From NCBI GenBank assembly GCA_900541575.1, contig UQKO01000022.1, forward strand, positions 1 to 36,274: DNA of 36,274 bases, written 5' to 3'. Numbering within the stretch: position 1 is the first letter of the stretch; each line of letters starts with the position of its first letter. Below are positions 15,544 to 24,638 of this stretch, one piece after another. A program made the translations under genes and the position numbers. This stretch comes from an uncultured Prevotella sp. (lineage in GTDB: Bacteria > Bacteroidota > Bacteroidia > Bacteroidales > Bacteroidaceae). The notes below the pieces were generated by a model that saw nothing but the letters and a program-made list of their open reading frames with translations, did no database searches and had not been told where the DNA came from.

Positions 15544-16065
15544 TTACTCCTCTTCCTCAAGTTGGGTACGGAGAATCATTGTTGTAGCACCGATGGTGAT
15601 GATATCGCCATCGGTCACGTTGACGCGGTCGTGGTCAGAGAGAATTTCGTTTTGTAGAAAAGTGCCTGTGTTAGAGGGCGCATCGCGCAGCGTAAATCGT
15701 GGTTCGGCATTGGGTCGCGGCTTCACAGTGATAATGCAGTGAGTAGTGTCCATGCTTGGGTCAACTGTTTTAATGGCTGCATTGGCTTTAGAGCCTTTAA
15801 TCAAACGGCCTACCACGTTTTCGCCCTCATAGAGGGGTATTTCCTGTTTGAAGTGAAATGCATTTTCTAGCACCACGAGTTTGCCATAGATGGTTTGTTC
15901 TTCTGTAGGTGCTTCTTCCGCCGTGATGTTTTTCGGCTGCGGAATGCGTATTTTGAATTGCTTATGGCACTCAGGGCATTCAAATACCAAGATTCTTCCC
16001 GGTTCATATTTTGTTTCGTCGAAAAGAATGGATTCGTCACATTTGGGGCATCGTATGCGTTTCAT
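15544..16065 (-). CDS. Zinc-ribbon and FHA domain protein
   Basis: A 173-residue cytoplasmic protein. Two CxxC pairs at residues 6/9 and 30/33 (RCPKCDE and FECPECHKQF) form a zinc ribbon of the MJ0042 kind. After a linker, residues about 75-165 form a forkhead-associated domain, which binds phosphothreonine peptides: NVVGR, later HCIITVKPR, DAPSNTGTFLQNE and DGDIITIG. The start at 16065 places the zinc ribbon right at the N-terminus; 14 more codons are open upstream. No Ser/Thr kinase is encoded nearby, so the partner is unknown. Confidence 0.85.
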   Translation of the reverse strand: MKRIRCPKCDESILFDETKYEPGRILVFECPECHKQFKIRIPQPKNITAEEAPTEEQTIYGKLVVLENAFHFKQEIPLYEGENVVGRLIKGSKANAAIKTVDPSMDTTHCIITVKPRPNAEPRFTLRDAPSNTGTFLQNEILSDHDRVNVTDGDIITIGATTMILRTQLEEEE

Positions 16066-16078
16066 TGAAGGCTGTCTT

Positions 16079-16131
16079 AAAAAAAAGAGGAAACTAAGAA
16101 TATGCACAGAAAGTCATGATTCGTAGTTCCC
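16079..16131 (-). terminator. Terminator of the HU-SPOR gene
   Basis: An imperfect stem (GGAACTACGAATCATG against CATATTCTTAGTTTCC on the minus strand) is followed by CTCTTTTTTTT. It lies directly after the stop at 16147 and ends 14 bases before the FHA gene start. Confidence 0.65.
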
Positions 16132-16146
16132 CTTTGGATGTTTTTA

Positions 16147-17244
16147 TTATTTCGTTTGCATCACCCACGCATCTGAAAATGCACTGTGGCGGTGAAGTTT
16201 GCTCAATGCTTCGTGGGCGTCTTTCTCAGAGGCATAGTGTCCGTAGATAACTCTTACCATCCGCCCTTTGCGGTAAGGAGTTACTTCGTGGAATCCCTCT
16301 TTCTTCAATTCTTTCGAGAAGGAAGAAGCATTGGCTTCGCTAATAGCACTTGCCAGCACGATGGTATATTTCTTATCGTTGTTCTCTGGAGCGGAAGTAA
16401 TGGTTTTCGTAGCTTCGCTCTGTGTTCCAACTTTTGTGCTAGGTTGTGTCGTCTCTGTCGCAGGGGAAACTGTGGCTGATGGCTGTGCTTCAGCTTCGGT
16501 CTCAGTGGCAGTCTGTTGCTGCATAGGGTGAGCCGTTTGTACTGCTTTTGTTGCCTGTATGGGGGATGTCGAAGTTTTTGCAGAGGATGATTGAAAAAGT
16601 TGTTCGTATACCATCGACGCTGCCTGTTGCTCTGTCTTTGTGGTGTCGCTCACGGGCGTAACCCAAAGGCAGTAGAAGAATACGGCAACAATGGCTGCAG
16701 CTATATAGTTCACTAGCTCGCGATTGATGCTGATAGTATAGCTCTTTTCCGTACGCTTTAAGCGCACCTTCTTCTGCTTCCCATTATCAACTATAATATC
16801 GGTGCTTTCTGCTTTTCTTTCCTTGGAGAGCAAGGTCTGTGTTACGGCATCCAAGCCATAGAGTTCGGGCGATAGTACACCCGCTTCGCAAGGGATGAAA
16901 TTGTACTTTCCGCCTACGCCCAAAGTGAGTTTGCCTATGCCTGAAAGCTCATACTCGCCTTCTTCTTGAAGCTGCATCTTGAGTTGCTGCACGGAGTTGT
17001 TGATGAGCTTTATGGTCTCTGGATAGTTGGTATCGTAGGCTTGCATATACGACTGAACTAGCAGCCCATCGTTGAGAGTGAGCTGCGGATTGAAGCCAAC
17101 GCTGCGGCACGGGGGCAAGAACAACATTTCGTTGTCGATGCGTCGTGCGGGTACATACTGCGTAACGAATCCACCGAGTCCAGGAACGATGACGCAGTCA
17201 TGCTTCAGCAAGAGGCTTTCAATATGTTTTGAGAGTTCAATCAT
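16147..17244 (-). CDS. HU-CCDC81 and SPOR domain membrane protein
   Basis: A 365-residue protein joining DNA-binding-type and cell-wall-binding modules. Residues about 1-60 (IESLLLKHDCVIVPGLGGFV) and about 62-130 (QLQEEGEYELSGIGKLTLGV) correspond to the paired bacterial HU-CCDC81 domains. A single membrane helix follows at about 179-195 (NYIAAAIVAVFFYCLWV). A Thr/Gln/Pro-rich linker leads to a C-terminal SPOR domain (about 291-364, KKYTIVLASAISEANASSFS), a fold that binds peptidoglycan stripped of stem peptides, usually at the division site. The HU part should be cytoplasmic and SPOR periplasmic. It has its own promoter-like box four bases before the ATG. Confidence 0.88.
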   Translation of the reverse strand: MIELSKHIESLLLKHDCVIVPGLGGFVTQYVPARRIDNEMLFLPPCRSVGFNPQLTLNDGLLVQSYMQAYDTNYPETIKLINNSVQQLKMQLQEEGEYELSGIGKLTLGVGGKYNFIPCEAGVLSPELYGLDAVTQTLLSKERKAESTDIIVDNGKQKKVRLKRTEKSYTISINRELVNYIAAAIVAVFFYCLWVTPVSDTTKTEQQAASMVYEQLFQSSSAKTSTSPIQATKAVQTAHPMQQQTATETEAEAQPSATVSPATETTQPSTKVGTQSEATKTITSAPENNDKKYTIVLASAISEANASSFSKELKKEGFHEVTPYRKGRMVRVIYGHYASEKDAHEALSKLHRHSAFSDAWVMQTK

Positions 17245-17248
17245 ACTG

Positions 17249-17256
17249 CAAAGTTA
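17249..17256 (-). promoter_or_regulatory. -7 box (TAACTTTG) of the HU-SPOR gene
   Basis: TAACTTTG on the minus strand ends four bases before the start codon at 17244, so the message would be leaderless or nearly so. No clear -33 box. Confidence 0.45.
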
Positions 17257-17396
17257 CGTCTTTTATTTTGATGTTAACACCTCTTAGAGGAAGTTTTTTG
17301 GGGGCAATTTTTGTTTTTATTTTAATGCTTTTGTGCAATCCTTTCAGTATCAACGATTTGCGAGATTCGCTTCCCTTGGTCTGTATGATGAGCCAC

Positions 17397-18821
17397 TTAG
17401 GGAAGTTTTAGCTCCATGCCTATGGTGATGGTGTTGGCATCCTTTAAGTGGTTGGCCTCAATGATGCGTTGGGCATAGCTATCCGAACCATAATATCGGC
17501 GAGCAATGCGGTAGACGTTGTCGCCCATCTTTACGCGATGGGTGGCTGGACGTACTTTGTCTTGTGACTTTGCAGTAGTGTTTTTTTCTGTTTGGGGTTG
17601 AGGTGTCAAATCCTTAGTGGCTTGCGCCTCTTCTGCTTTGGAAGCAGGTTTCTCTGTCTTAGTAGCAGGCGTTTGTGCTTTTACGCTATCTACGCGTTGT
17701 TTGGCTATGCTGTCTGTGGGTTGAGGCTTTGGTTGTTGTATGGGTTGAGGTTCCTCAGCTGGTGTTGGCGCAAGATAGTCCCAAGTGTTGCCTACGAAGG
17801 GAATAGAGCAAGGGCAGAATATGCGGAAATAGCCAGCAAAGTAGCTAGAGAACATTAGTAGCACGATTCCCAATAAGATGGCCGACGTTTTCCACCAATT
17901 TTGCTTGCGTGGCATGGGAGCATCAGTGTAGGTATACCCCATGGTGGCATTGCTATGGTTTTCTGGTTGGGATGCACAAGCTTCGTTGTTGGTGTTTTCT
18001 GTATGTTGCGAATTTGAAACGTTGGGGTTGATGATGGGTTGTGTGGGAGTGACTACGACATCCTCCTCTTCAGCGTGTCCTCCAGTGCTTTCTTGATTCT
18101 CTGATACAGGTGTAGTTGGCATCTCTGTTTGGGGATGCAGAGATTCTGCTGCCGTCGGTTGGGGCGCTACGGGTTGAGCTTGTTCGGGATCAATCACGGG
18201 TTGAGACGTTTCCTTGGACTGTGGTGACGGGCTAGCCGCGTTTTCAACGGCAGTCGGTGTAGAAGAGGGCTGCCCATTCGTGATAGGGGTAGGTTCCATT
18301 GGGTGAGGTGAAACTGGAGTGTCTTCCTTCTCTTCTGTAGAAGCTGTTTCCAATGGCTGTTGTGGCTCTTCTTGTGTCTGTTCGGTTTCGGTCCTTCCTT
18401 CTGCAGTCTCCTCTTCTGATGTCTCGGTTGTATCGTCGACTCCTTCTTCCTCCTCCATCATCTCTTCATCAACTATCTCAAATTCCTTCATATCTATATC
18501 CTCGTTAAGGTCTACGGCTTCGAAGTGGGCAAAGGGACGATTGACAAGGTCTTTCATCGTTGTGTCGGGGGTGAACGATACTTTGGTGTGCTCGCTTATC
18601 ATGAAGCGTTCTCCTGTGTTGATATTCACGCTTTCACGTTCACTTACAGATACTAGTTTGAAAGTGCCAAATCCTTTGATTTTTACGAACTTATCCTCCA
18701 GTAGTCCTTCCTCGATTACTTCAAAAAATGAGCGCACAAATTTGTCGGCATCTTTCTTGTTAATGCCTTCACTCTTGACTAAATATTCGGAAAAGTCCTG
18801 TAAGAGCAATTTCTTTTTCAT
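17397..18821 (-). CDS. HU-fold and LysM domain membrane protein
   Basis: A 474-residue protein. The start at 18821 is chosen because it begins with the HU fold (MKKKLLLQDFSEYLVKSEGI, with KIKGFGTFKLV at about 47-57); upstream codons to 18899 are low-complexity. The HU domain spans about 1-95. A very acidic stretch follows (about 105-145), then a long Pro/Thr/Gln/Glu-rich linker, a membrane helix (about 312-332, TSAILLGIVLLMFSSYFAGY), a second linker and a C-terminal LysM domain (about 427-474, HRVKMGDNVYRIARRYYGSD), which binds peptidoglycan. The layout mirrors the HU-SPOR protein next door. It follows the small HU gene by 156 bases. Confidence 0.88.
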   Translation of the reverse strand: MKKKLLLQDFSEYLVKSEGINKKDADKFVRSFFEVIEEGLLEDKFVKIKGFGTFKLVSVSERESVNINTGERFMISEHTKVSFTPDTTMKDLVNRPFAHFEAVDLNEDIDMKEFEIVDEEMMEEEEGVDDTTETSEEETAEGRTETEQTQEEPQQPLETASTEEKEDTPVSPHPMEPTPITNGQPSSTPTAVENAASPSPQSKETSQPVIDPEQAQPVAPQPTAAESLHPQTEMPTTPVSENQESTGGHAEEEDVVVTPTQPIINPNVSNSQHTENTNNEACASQPENHSNATMGYTYTDAPMPRKQNWWKTSAILLGIVLLMFSSYFAGYFRIFCPCSIPFVGNTWDYLAPTPAEEPQPIQQPKPQPTDSIAKQRVDSVKAQTPATKTEKPASKAEEAQATKDLTPQPQTEKNTTAKSQDKVRPATHRVKMGDNVYRIARRYYGSDSYAQRIIEANHLKDANTITIGMELKLP

Positions 18822-18977
18822 TCTTTTGGATAGAAAAGGGGGTGGATATTCTGTGTGGGTATGCGTGAGGGAGTAGAGAAGCAGTGCGTTTGTACACAAT
18901 GCTCATGTTGTTGATAGCTAGATAAAGAGTAACGCCATTTTTTTGTCGTGCAGTTCTTTCTTGCAAAGCATGCACGC

Positions 18978-19250
18978 CTACTGCATTTTCTCTTTAAGGA
19001 TGTTGCTCGGCTTGAATGCAAGCACCAACTTGGGTGGATTGAGACGTCGTGTTTTGAGTTTCGGATTGACCACCACGCGCTCCATTTTCTTCTTTACCTC
19101 AAACACACCAAATCCTTGCACGGCAAGTTGTGATTCGTCGTCAAGTTTGTCGGCAATGCTTTCTGTAAAGGCTGTGGTCAACTTTTGCGAGTCCTTAGCG
19201 GTGAATCCTGTGCGAGAAGCTAAGGCATTGATGAAATCTTTATTGTTCAC
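18978..19250 (-). CDS. HU family DNA-binding protein
   Basis: A 90-residue single-domain HU/IHF-type protein. It has the N-terminal helices (MNNKDFINALASRTGFTAKD), the GFGVFEVKKK strand and the C-terminal helix LVLAFKPSNILKEKM. The usual DNA-intercalating arm with RNPxTG is changed to VVNPKLKTRRLNPPK, so arm contacts may differ from standard HU. It lies between rimO and the HU-LysM gene, and all three are on the minus strand with short gaps. It may act as nucleoid protein, or as a partner of the two membrane-bound HU proteins. Confidence 0.9.
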   Translation of the reverse strand: MNNKDFINALASRTGFTAKDSQKLTTAFTESIADKLDDESQLAVQGFGVFEVKKKMERVVVNPKLKTRRLNPPKLVLAFKPSNILKEKMQ

Positions 19251-19307
19251 GATGAGAATGCTTTGAATGAATGTCTGAGAGAATTTCTCAGATGGGGGGT
19301 GACAATG

Positions 19308-20633
19308 TTAGGCGATTGTTCCGTAGAGATCAAATCCTTCGCAATCGTTGATACGTACGTTGTAAAATTCACCGATGGTCAAGGGGGCGTCGGCTGAGCG
19401 CTGTATTAGCACTTCGCAGTCTACTTCAGGCGAATCGGCCTCTGTGCGTCCTACGAAGAATTCACCTTCTTGGCGGTCGATGATGACACGCTGTGTTGTG
19501 CCCACTTTAGCTTCGGAAAGTTCGGCGGCAATGTTCTCTTGAAGGGTCATGATGCGGTCAAGTCGTTGCTCTTTTATCTCTTCGGGCACATCGTCTTCAT
19601 AGTTCTCGGCAGCATACGTTCCATCTTCTTCGCTATAAGCGAATGCTCCCATGCGGTCGAATCGAGCAGTTCGCACAAAGTCCATGAGTTCTTCGAAATC
19701 TTCTTCCGTTTCGCCTGGGAATCCTACCATTAGAGTGGTACGAATACAGATGCCGGGCACTTCTCTACGCATATCGCTGATAAGGCGGAGCGTCTCTTCT
19801 TTAGTGATGTGGCGATGCATGCGTTCGAGCATGTGGTCTGAGATGTGTTGTAGGGCAATGTCGAGATAGTTACACACATTCTTGTGCTTGCGCATTACGC
19901 TGAGCAGTTCCATAGGGAAGTGTGTGGGGTAAGCATAGTGGAGGCGAATCCATTCTACGCCGGGTATCTTAGCCATTTGGTCGATGAGCTGTGGTAAGCG
20001 TTGTTCGTGGTAGAGGTCAATGCCATAGTAGGTTAGCTCCTGAGCGATGACCTGAAATTCTTTCACTCCTTGGCTCGTCAGTGTGCGCACCTCGTTGAGT
20101 ATTTCTTCCATAGGGCGGCTCTTGTGCTTTCCCGTGATGATAGGAATGGCACAGTAGGCACAGTGGCGGTCGCATCCTTCGGAGATTTTGAGGTAAGCAT
20201 AGTGCTTCGGCGTGGTGATGATTTTCTCGTGGTGAACGGGTGGGGTGGAAGATTGTTCGGTACAGAGGTCGGTGATGAGTTCTTTCCAATTAAACTTTCC
20301 GTAGAATTTGTCCACCTCGGGAATCTCTTCTCGCAGTTCTGTAATATAGCGTTCTGAGAGGCATCCCATTACATACACGCGATTGAGCTCACCATCGGTC
20401 TTTAGCTCACAAAGTTCTAGAATTTCGTTGATACTCTCCTCTTTGGCCGAAGCGATGAAGCCGCAAGTGTTTATCACGGCAATGTCGCCATGGGTGGTGT
20501 CGGGATTGTGGTAAACTTGGAATCCGTGCTCGTTGAAGAGGTTGAGTAGTTGTTCGGAGTCAACCAAGTTTTTAGAACATCCCATGGTGATGATGTCGAC
20601 GGTGCGAGTGGGTTGAGGAGTAGAGGTGCTCAT
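19308..20633 (-). CDS. rimO: Ribosomal protein S12 methylthiotransferase RimO
   Basis: A radical-SAM iron-sulfur enzyme that adds a methylthio group to a conserved Asp of ribosomal protein S12. The 441 residues show the N-terminal cluster ligands C19 (MGCSKN), C57 (NTCGF) and C91 (MGCLSERY). The radical-SAM motif has C154, C158 and C161 (EGCDRHCAYCAIP). A C-terminal TRAM domain (about 375-440) binds RNA or the S12 substrate. The HKSRPMEEIL stretch after the radical-SAM cluster is typical of RimO. It lies 59 bases after ftsY on the same strand, probably one operon. Confidence 0.95.
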   Translation of the reverse strand: MSTSTPQPTRTVDIITMGCSKNLVDSEQLLNLFNEHGFQVYHNPDTTHGDIAVINTCGFIASAKEESINEILELCELKTDGELNRVYVMGCLSERYITELREEIPEVDKFYGKFNWKELITDLCTEQSSTPPVHHEKIITTPKHYAYLKISEGCDRHCAYCAIPIITGKHKSRPMEEILNEVRTLTSQGVKEFQVIAQELTYYGIDLYHEQRLPQLIDQMAKIPGVEWIRLHYAYPTHFPMELLSVMRKHKNVCNYLDIALQHISDHMLERMHRHITKEETLRLISDMRREVPGICIRTTLMVGFPGETEEDFEELMDFVRTARFDRMGAFAYSEEDGTYAAENYEDDVPEEIKEQRLDRIMTLQENIAAELSEAKVGTTQRVIIDRQEGEFFVGRTEADSPEVDCEVLIQRSADAPLTIGEFYNVRINDCEGFDLYGTIA

Positions 20634-20692
20634 GCTTTTTGTGTGCGTAAATATTTTTTTGAGGGGAGGAGGGGGAGAGGGGAAAATTTTGG

Positions 20693-21661
20693 TTAGAGGT
20701 TGCTTCCCTCGAAGAGTGAGTTGACAAACTCTGTGCGGTTGAATGGTTGTAGATCGGTCATCTTTTCACCTAGTCCGATGTACTTTACGGGCACTTTAAG
20801 TTGGTGTGAGATTCCTATCACCACGCCGCCCTTGGCTGTGCCATCGAGTTTCGTAATGGCTAGTGAGGTTACGTCGGTAGCTTTAATAAACTGTTTGGCC
20901 TGTTCGTAAGCATTTTGGCCGGTGCTGCCATCGAGTACGAGCAATATCTCGTCGGGCGCTGTGGGCACTACCTTTTGCATCACTTTCTTAATCTTGGTGA
21001 GTTCGTTCATTAGTCCCACTTTGTTGTGGAGACGGCCTGCCGTGTCAATAATCACGACGTCGGCCTCCTGTGCTTTGGCTGAGTTGACTGTGTCGTAAGC
21101 CACGCTAGCGGGGTCGCTTCCCATTTGTTGCTTGATGACGGGCACACCTACTCGTTCACCCCAAATGACGAGTTGCTCTACGGCTGCTGCACGGAAGGTG
21201 TCGGCAGCTCCGAGCACCACTTTTAGTCCGGCCTTCTTAAACTGATAGGCCAGTTTGCCGATGGTAGTGGTCTTTCCCACACCATTTACGCCCACCACCA
21301 TGATTACGTAGGGTTTGTGGCCTTCGGGGATGTCGAATCCTTCGGTGTCTTCGTTGCCACTCTGCGTAAGTAAACTTCCGATTTCCTCTTTCAGTATCGT
21401 GTGGAGTTCGGAAGTGCTTACGTATTTGTCGCGAGCCACGCGTTCTTCGATACGCTGAATGATATCAATAGTGGTGTCCGTGCCAACGTCGGAGGTAATC
21501 AGAATTTCCTCAAGTTGGTCAAGCACTTCTTCGTCGACCTTGCTCTTGCCTGCAATGGCACGTGTCAGCTGGCCGAAGAAGGTTGTCTTGGTCTTTTCGA
21601 GTCCGGCATCGAGAACTTCTTTTTTTTCTTTTCTTGAGAATATGTTACTGAATATACCCAT
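20693..21661 (-). CDS. ftsY: Signal recognition particle receptor FtsY
   Basis: The membrane-associated GTPase that receives ribosome-SRP complexes and hands nascent membrane proteins to SecYEG. The 322 residues contain the helical N domain (about 20-105) and the G domain with GVNGVGKTT (124-132), DTFRAAA (154-160), DTAGR (206-210) and TKLDG (about 269-273). The acidic A domain of the enterobacterial form is missing, as usual in this phylum. First gene of the ftsY-rimO unit; a -7 box lies 142 bases upstream. Confidence 0.96.
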   Translation of the reverse strand: MGIFSNIFSRKEKKEVLDAGLEKTKTTFFGQLTRAIAGKSKVDEEVLDQLEEILITSDVGTDTTIDIIQRIEERVARDKYVSTSELHTILKEEIGSLLTQSGNEDTEGFDIPEGHKPYVIMVVGVNGVGKTTTIGKLAYQFKKAGLKVVLGAADTFRAAAVEQLVIWGERVGVPVIKQQMGSDPASVAYDTVNSAKAQEADVVIIDTAGRLHNKVGLMNELTKIKKVMQKVVPTAPDEILLVLDGSTGQNAYEQAKQFIKATDVTSLAITKLDGTAKGGVVIGISHQLKVPVKYIGLGEKMTDLQPFNRTEFVNSLFEGSNL

Positions 21662-21803
21662 GTGAATGTGTTATGCGGTGTGTGACTAATGTGGCTTTAG
21701 GGGGGCTTCCTATGCCTTTGCGATGGAATGTCGTTGTTGCTTTTGCGTGCCTATATATAAGGTGTATGGCACATTTATAGGTGGACATTCATCGTAACTT
21801 ATG

Positions 21804-21811
21804 CAAAGTTA
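21804..21811 (-). promoter_or_regulatory. -7 box (TAACTTTG) of ftsY-rimO
   Basis: Minus-strand TAACTTTG, 142 bases upstream of ftsY. Between 21662 and 21803 I see no other gene or obvious structure. No clear -33 box. Confidence 0.5.
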
Positions 21812-21986
21812 CGAAAAAAAACGCTGAAAAATTCTTTTCTTGTTCTTTATCTTTGAAAATGAGCCTTTCTTGCTCTTTTCGCTTGTTTCTGTACCGCCTA
21901 TGGTCGTGCCTATTCTTCTTTCTCTCTTGTATGCAGGTTTTGTCGACGGGGTAATGTGCTCTAGGTAGAGGACGATGGAAGAAAAA

Positions 21987-22029
21987 AACGCATCGCCATA
22001 CCTTTATATATAAGGCATGGCGATGCGTT
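21987..22029 (-). terminator. Terminator of the map-tsaD-pncC operon
   Basis: A long stem (arm AACGCATCGCCAT continued by CCTT/AGG with one mismatch) is followed on the minus strand by GCGTTTTTTTC. It lies 41 bases past the pncC stop. The region 21812-21986 between this and the ftsY promoter shows no gene. Confidence 0.8.
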
Positions 22030-22070
22030 GTGTGTAAATGTGGGGAATTTTTTCTTAGCGTAAGGAGAAC

Positions 22071-22595
22071 TTATGCTTCGCTAGAGGTTTCTTCTGTCTC
22101 TTCGCCCTTGATGTAGTCGAGGAGCATGTGCATGGCGGCAGAAGTGGCAGATGCTAGGTTTTTGTCGCGACCATTATCTTCCTCAATCATGCGCGTTACA
22201 ATCTTGTCGGCATTGCCCACGGCAATCCAGATGGTGCCTACAATCACGCCACTCTTTCCGCCATCAGGTCCTCCAGGACCAGCGTAGCCGCTGATTGCTA
22301 CAGCATAGTCGGTATTGAAAAGCTTGTTGGCTCCAAGCACCATTTGGCGCACAACGTCTTCGCAAACGGGAGTCTGCTCTTCAATCACCTTAGCATCTAC
22401 TCCGAGTAAGTTTTCCTTTACTTCATCGGCATAGCATACGAGGCCGCCTTTGTAGTAGTTGGAACTACCAGGCACGGCAGTGATTACGCTTGCGATACGT
22501 CCGGCAGTGCAGCTTTCTGCTGTGGCGAGTGTTTTGCTCTCGCGCCACATAATTTCGTTAATCTCTTTGCTAACGAGTTTCAGATCTAAATCCAT
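22071..22595 (-). CDS. pncC: CinA C-terminal type nicotinamide-nucleotide amidohydrolase
   Basis: A 174-residue enzyme made only of the CinA C-terminal domain. The domain hydrolyses nicotinamide mononucleotide to nicotinate mononucleotide and ammonia, recycling pyridine nucleotides. The active-site segment TLATAESCTAGRIAS (about 22-36) and the glycine-rich VAISGYAGPGGPDGGKSGVI (about 98-117) are intact. The MoeA/CinA-like N-terminal domain of longer CinA proteins is absent, as is common. It follows tsaD by 63 bases and closes the map-tsaD-pncC unit before a strong terminator. Confidence 0.92.
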   Translation of the reverse strand: MDLDLKLVSKEINEIMWRESKTLATAESCTAGRIASVITAVPGSSNYYKGGLVCYADEVKENLLGVDAKVIEEQTPVCEDVVRQMVLGANKLFNTDYAVAISGYAGPGGPDGGKSGVIVGTIWIAVGNADKIVTRMIEEDNGRDKNLASATSAAMHMLLDYIKGEETEETSSEA

Positions 22596-22658
22596 GTGTG
22601 TATTATTCTTTCTTTGTATTTGTTATTTGCAGATAGGGGATTTCTTGGCGAGGGTGTC

Positions 22659-23717
22659 TCAGAGTATGGTGCGCGAATAGGCAGGTTTGTCTATCGGGCA
22701 GAAGTCTTTGTCGAGATACTTGAAGTAGCCTGTGATGGCTATCATGGCCGCATTGTCTGTGGTGTATGAGAAACGAGGAATGTAGATGTCCCATCCGCGC
22801 TTTTCAGCACGTTCTTTAAAGGCATTGCGTAAGCCCGTATTGGCGGAGACGCCTCCCGATAGAGCCACGTGCTTGATGCCCGTTTGCTTTACGGCTAAGT
22901 CGAGCTTCTTCATTAGTATCTCCACGATGGTGCGTTCGAGCGAAGCTGCGAGGTCTTCCTTGTGATGATCTACAAAGTTGGGGTCGAGCTTCACTTGGTC
23001 GCGTAGGAAATAGAGGAAAGAAGTCTTCAGGCCTGAAAAGCTATAGTCTAATCCTGCAATGTTCGGCTTTGCAAACTGATAGGCATGTGCATCACCTTGG
23101 CGAGCTAGCTTGTCGATAATGGGACCTCCTGGATAACCAAATCCCATCACTTTGGAACATTTGTCCATGGCTTCGCCCGCAGCGTCGTCGATGGTCTGTC
23201 CTAGAATTTCAAGGTTGTTGTAAGCATTGACTTTAACAATCTGTGAATTTCCACCGCTCACGAGCAGGCAGAGGAAGGGGTAGGGAGGCACTTGATGCTC
23301 GTCATCATGTGTCTGAATGAAGTGGGCAAGAATGTGGCCTTGTAAGTGGTTGGCCTCAATGAGAGGTATGCCCAACGACGTGGCCAATCCTTTGGCAAAG
23401 GATACGCCAACGAGGAGCGATCCCATAAGACCGGGACCTAACGTGACGGCCACGGCAGAGAGTTCTTCCTTTGTTACGCCAGCTTGCTTCAAGGCTTGAT
23501 CTACCACGGGCACGATGTTCTGCTGGTGTGCTCTCGAAGCGAGTTCGGGCACTACTCCACCATAAGCCTTATGTACGGCTTGACTTGCGGTGACATTGCT
23601 CAGCAAGAATCCGTCGCGAAGAACGGCTGCTGAGGTGTCGTCGCAGCTCGACTCAATGGCCAAGATGCAAGCTTTCTCTAGTTGGTGAGGGGTATGTTGT
23701 AGGGAATGATTGTTCAT
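22659..23717 (-). CDS. tsaD: tRNA threonylcarbamoyladenosine transferase TsaD
   Basis: Transfers the threonylcarbamoyl group to A37 of tRNAs reading ANN codons, working with TsaB and TsaE. The 352 residues contain the ASKHA fold with IESSCDDTSAAVL (21-33) and ELASRAHQQNIVP (58-70). The metal ligands are H124 and H128 in NHLQGHILAH, and LSGGVSANTGLR and YTTDNAAMIA lie near the C-terminus. It is full length. It starts 19 bases after map and is in the same unit as map and pncC. Confidence 0.96.
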   Translation of the reverse strand: MNNHSLQHTPHQLEKACILAIESSCDDTSAAVLRDGFLLSNVTASQAVHKAYGGVVPELASRAHQQNIVPVVDQALKQAGVTKEELSAVAVTLGPGLMGSLLVGVSFAKGLATSLGIPLIEANHLQGHILAHFIQTHDDEHQVPPYPFLCLLVSGGNSQIVKVNAYNNLEILGQTIDDAAGEAMDKCSKVMGFGYPGGPIIDKLARQGDAHAYQFAKPNIAGLDYSFSGLKTSFLYFLRDQVKLDPNFVDHHKEDLAASLERTIVEILMKKLDLAVKQTGIKHVALSGGVSANTGLRNAFKERAEKRGWDIYIPRFSYTTDNAAMIAITGYFKYLDKDFCPIDKPAYSRTIL

Positions 23718-23736
23718 TGGGTAGAGGGAATAAGGG

Positions 23737-24594
23737 TCAGTGTGTAAGGATTTCTAGTCCGTTGTCGGTCATGAGGAAAGTGTGCTCCCATTGGGCAGAG
23801 GGTAGTTCGTCCTCGGTCACTACGGTCCAACCATCCTCTTCGTCGATAAACACATGCCAATCGCCCATGTTAATCATAGGTTCGATGGTAAACACCATGC
23901 CGGGCACGAGCAACATGCCGTGACGGTGTGTGTTGTAATGGTCTACTTCGGGATCTTCGTGAAACTCTAGCCCTACGCCGTGTCCGCACAGATCGCGTAC
24001 TACGCTGAAGCCGTTCTTGCGCGCATGCTTTTCGATGGCTTTGCCTATGTCGCCCACGAATCCCCAAGGCTTGGCTGCTTCGGCGCCGATTTCAAGGCAT
24101 TCCTTAGTGACGCGTACGAGTTTCTCTTTTTCAGGGGATGTCTTGCCGATGATAAACATGCGCGAGGCATCGCTATAATACCCATCAAGAATAGTACTCA
24201 CATCAACGTTGATAATATCGCCTTCTTCCAAAATCTCATATTCTGAGGGTATGCCATGACATACCACTTCATTGATGCTAGTGCATACACTCTTGGGGAA
24301 CCCCTCATAGTTGAGTGGGGCGGGGATGGCGCCATGGGCTATGGTGTAGTCGTAGACTAGCTTATCGATCTCGGCTGTACTCATGCCAGCGTGGATTTCG
24401 CTCTCTACGAGATCGAGTACGCCTGTGTTGACCTCACACGAACGCTTGATGCCTTCAATTTGTTCGGGTGTCTTGATGAGTTTACGTGTGGGAACGAGTT
24501 CGCCTCTGTTTTGATAGCTCAGAATGCGTTTATCAAATTCAGTGGGCTCTTGTCCTTTAGGGACGTACCAATTTCTCTTTTTAATCTTGAACAT
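23737..24594 (-). CDS. map: Methionine aminopeptidase type I
   Basis: Removes the initiator Met from new proteins. The 285 residues carry the five metal ligands D131 and D142 (INVDVSTILDGYYSDAS), H205 (CGHGVG), E238 (FTIEPM) and E270 (QWEHT), plus substrate-binding H113 (EVVCHGIP). About 40 extra N-terminal residues (MFKIKKRNWYVPKGQEPTEF) precede the catalytic fold, as in longer bacterial forms, but there is no zinc-finger Cys set. First gene of map-tsaD-pncC, with a promoter-like box 36 bases upstream. Confidence 0.95.
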   Translation of the reverse strand: MFKIKKRNWYVPKGQEPTEFDKRILSYQNRGELVPTRKLIKTPEQIEGIKRSCEVNTGVLDLVESEIHAGMSTAEIDKLVYDYTIAHGAIPAPLNYEGFPKSVCTSINEVVCHGIPSEYEILEEGDIINVDVSTILDGYYSDASRMFIIGKTSPEKEKLVRVTKECLEIGAEAAKPWGFVGDIGKAIEKHARKNGFSVVRDLCGHGVGLEFHEDPEVDHYNTHRHGMLLVPGMVFTIEPMINMGDWHVFIDEEDGWTVVTEDELPSAQWEHTFLMTDNGLEILTH

Positions 24595-24630
24595 ATTCTA
24601 TATTCGGAGTGGCGCTTAGCCATTTCAGTG

Positions 24631-24638
24631 CAAAGTTA
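24631..24638 (-). promoter_or_regulatory. -7 box (TAACTTTG) of the map operon
   Basis: Minus-strand TAACTTTG, ending 36 bases before the map start codon. Confidence 0.5.
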
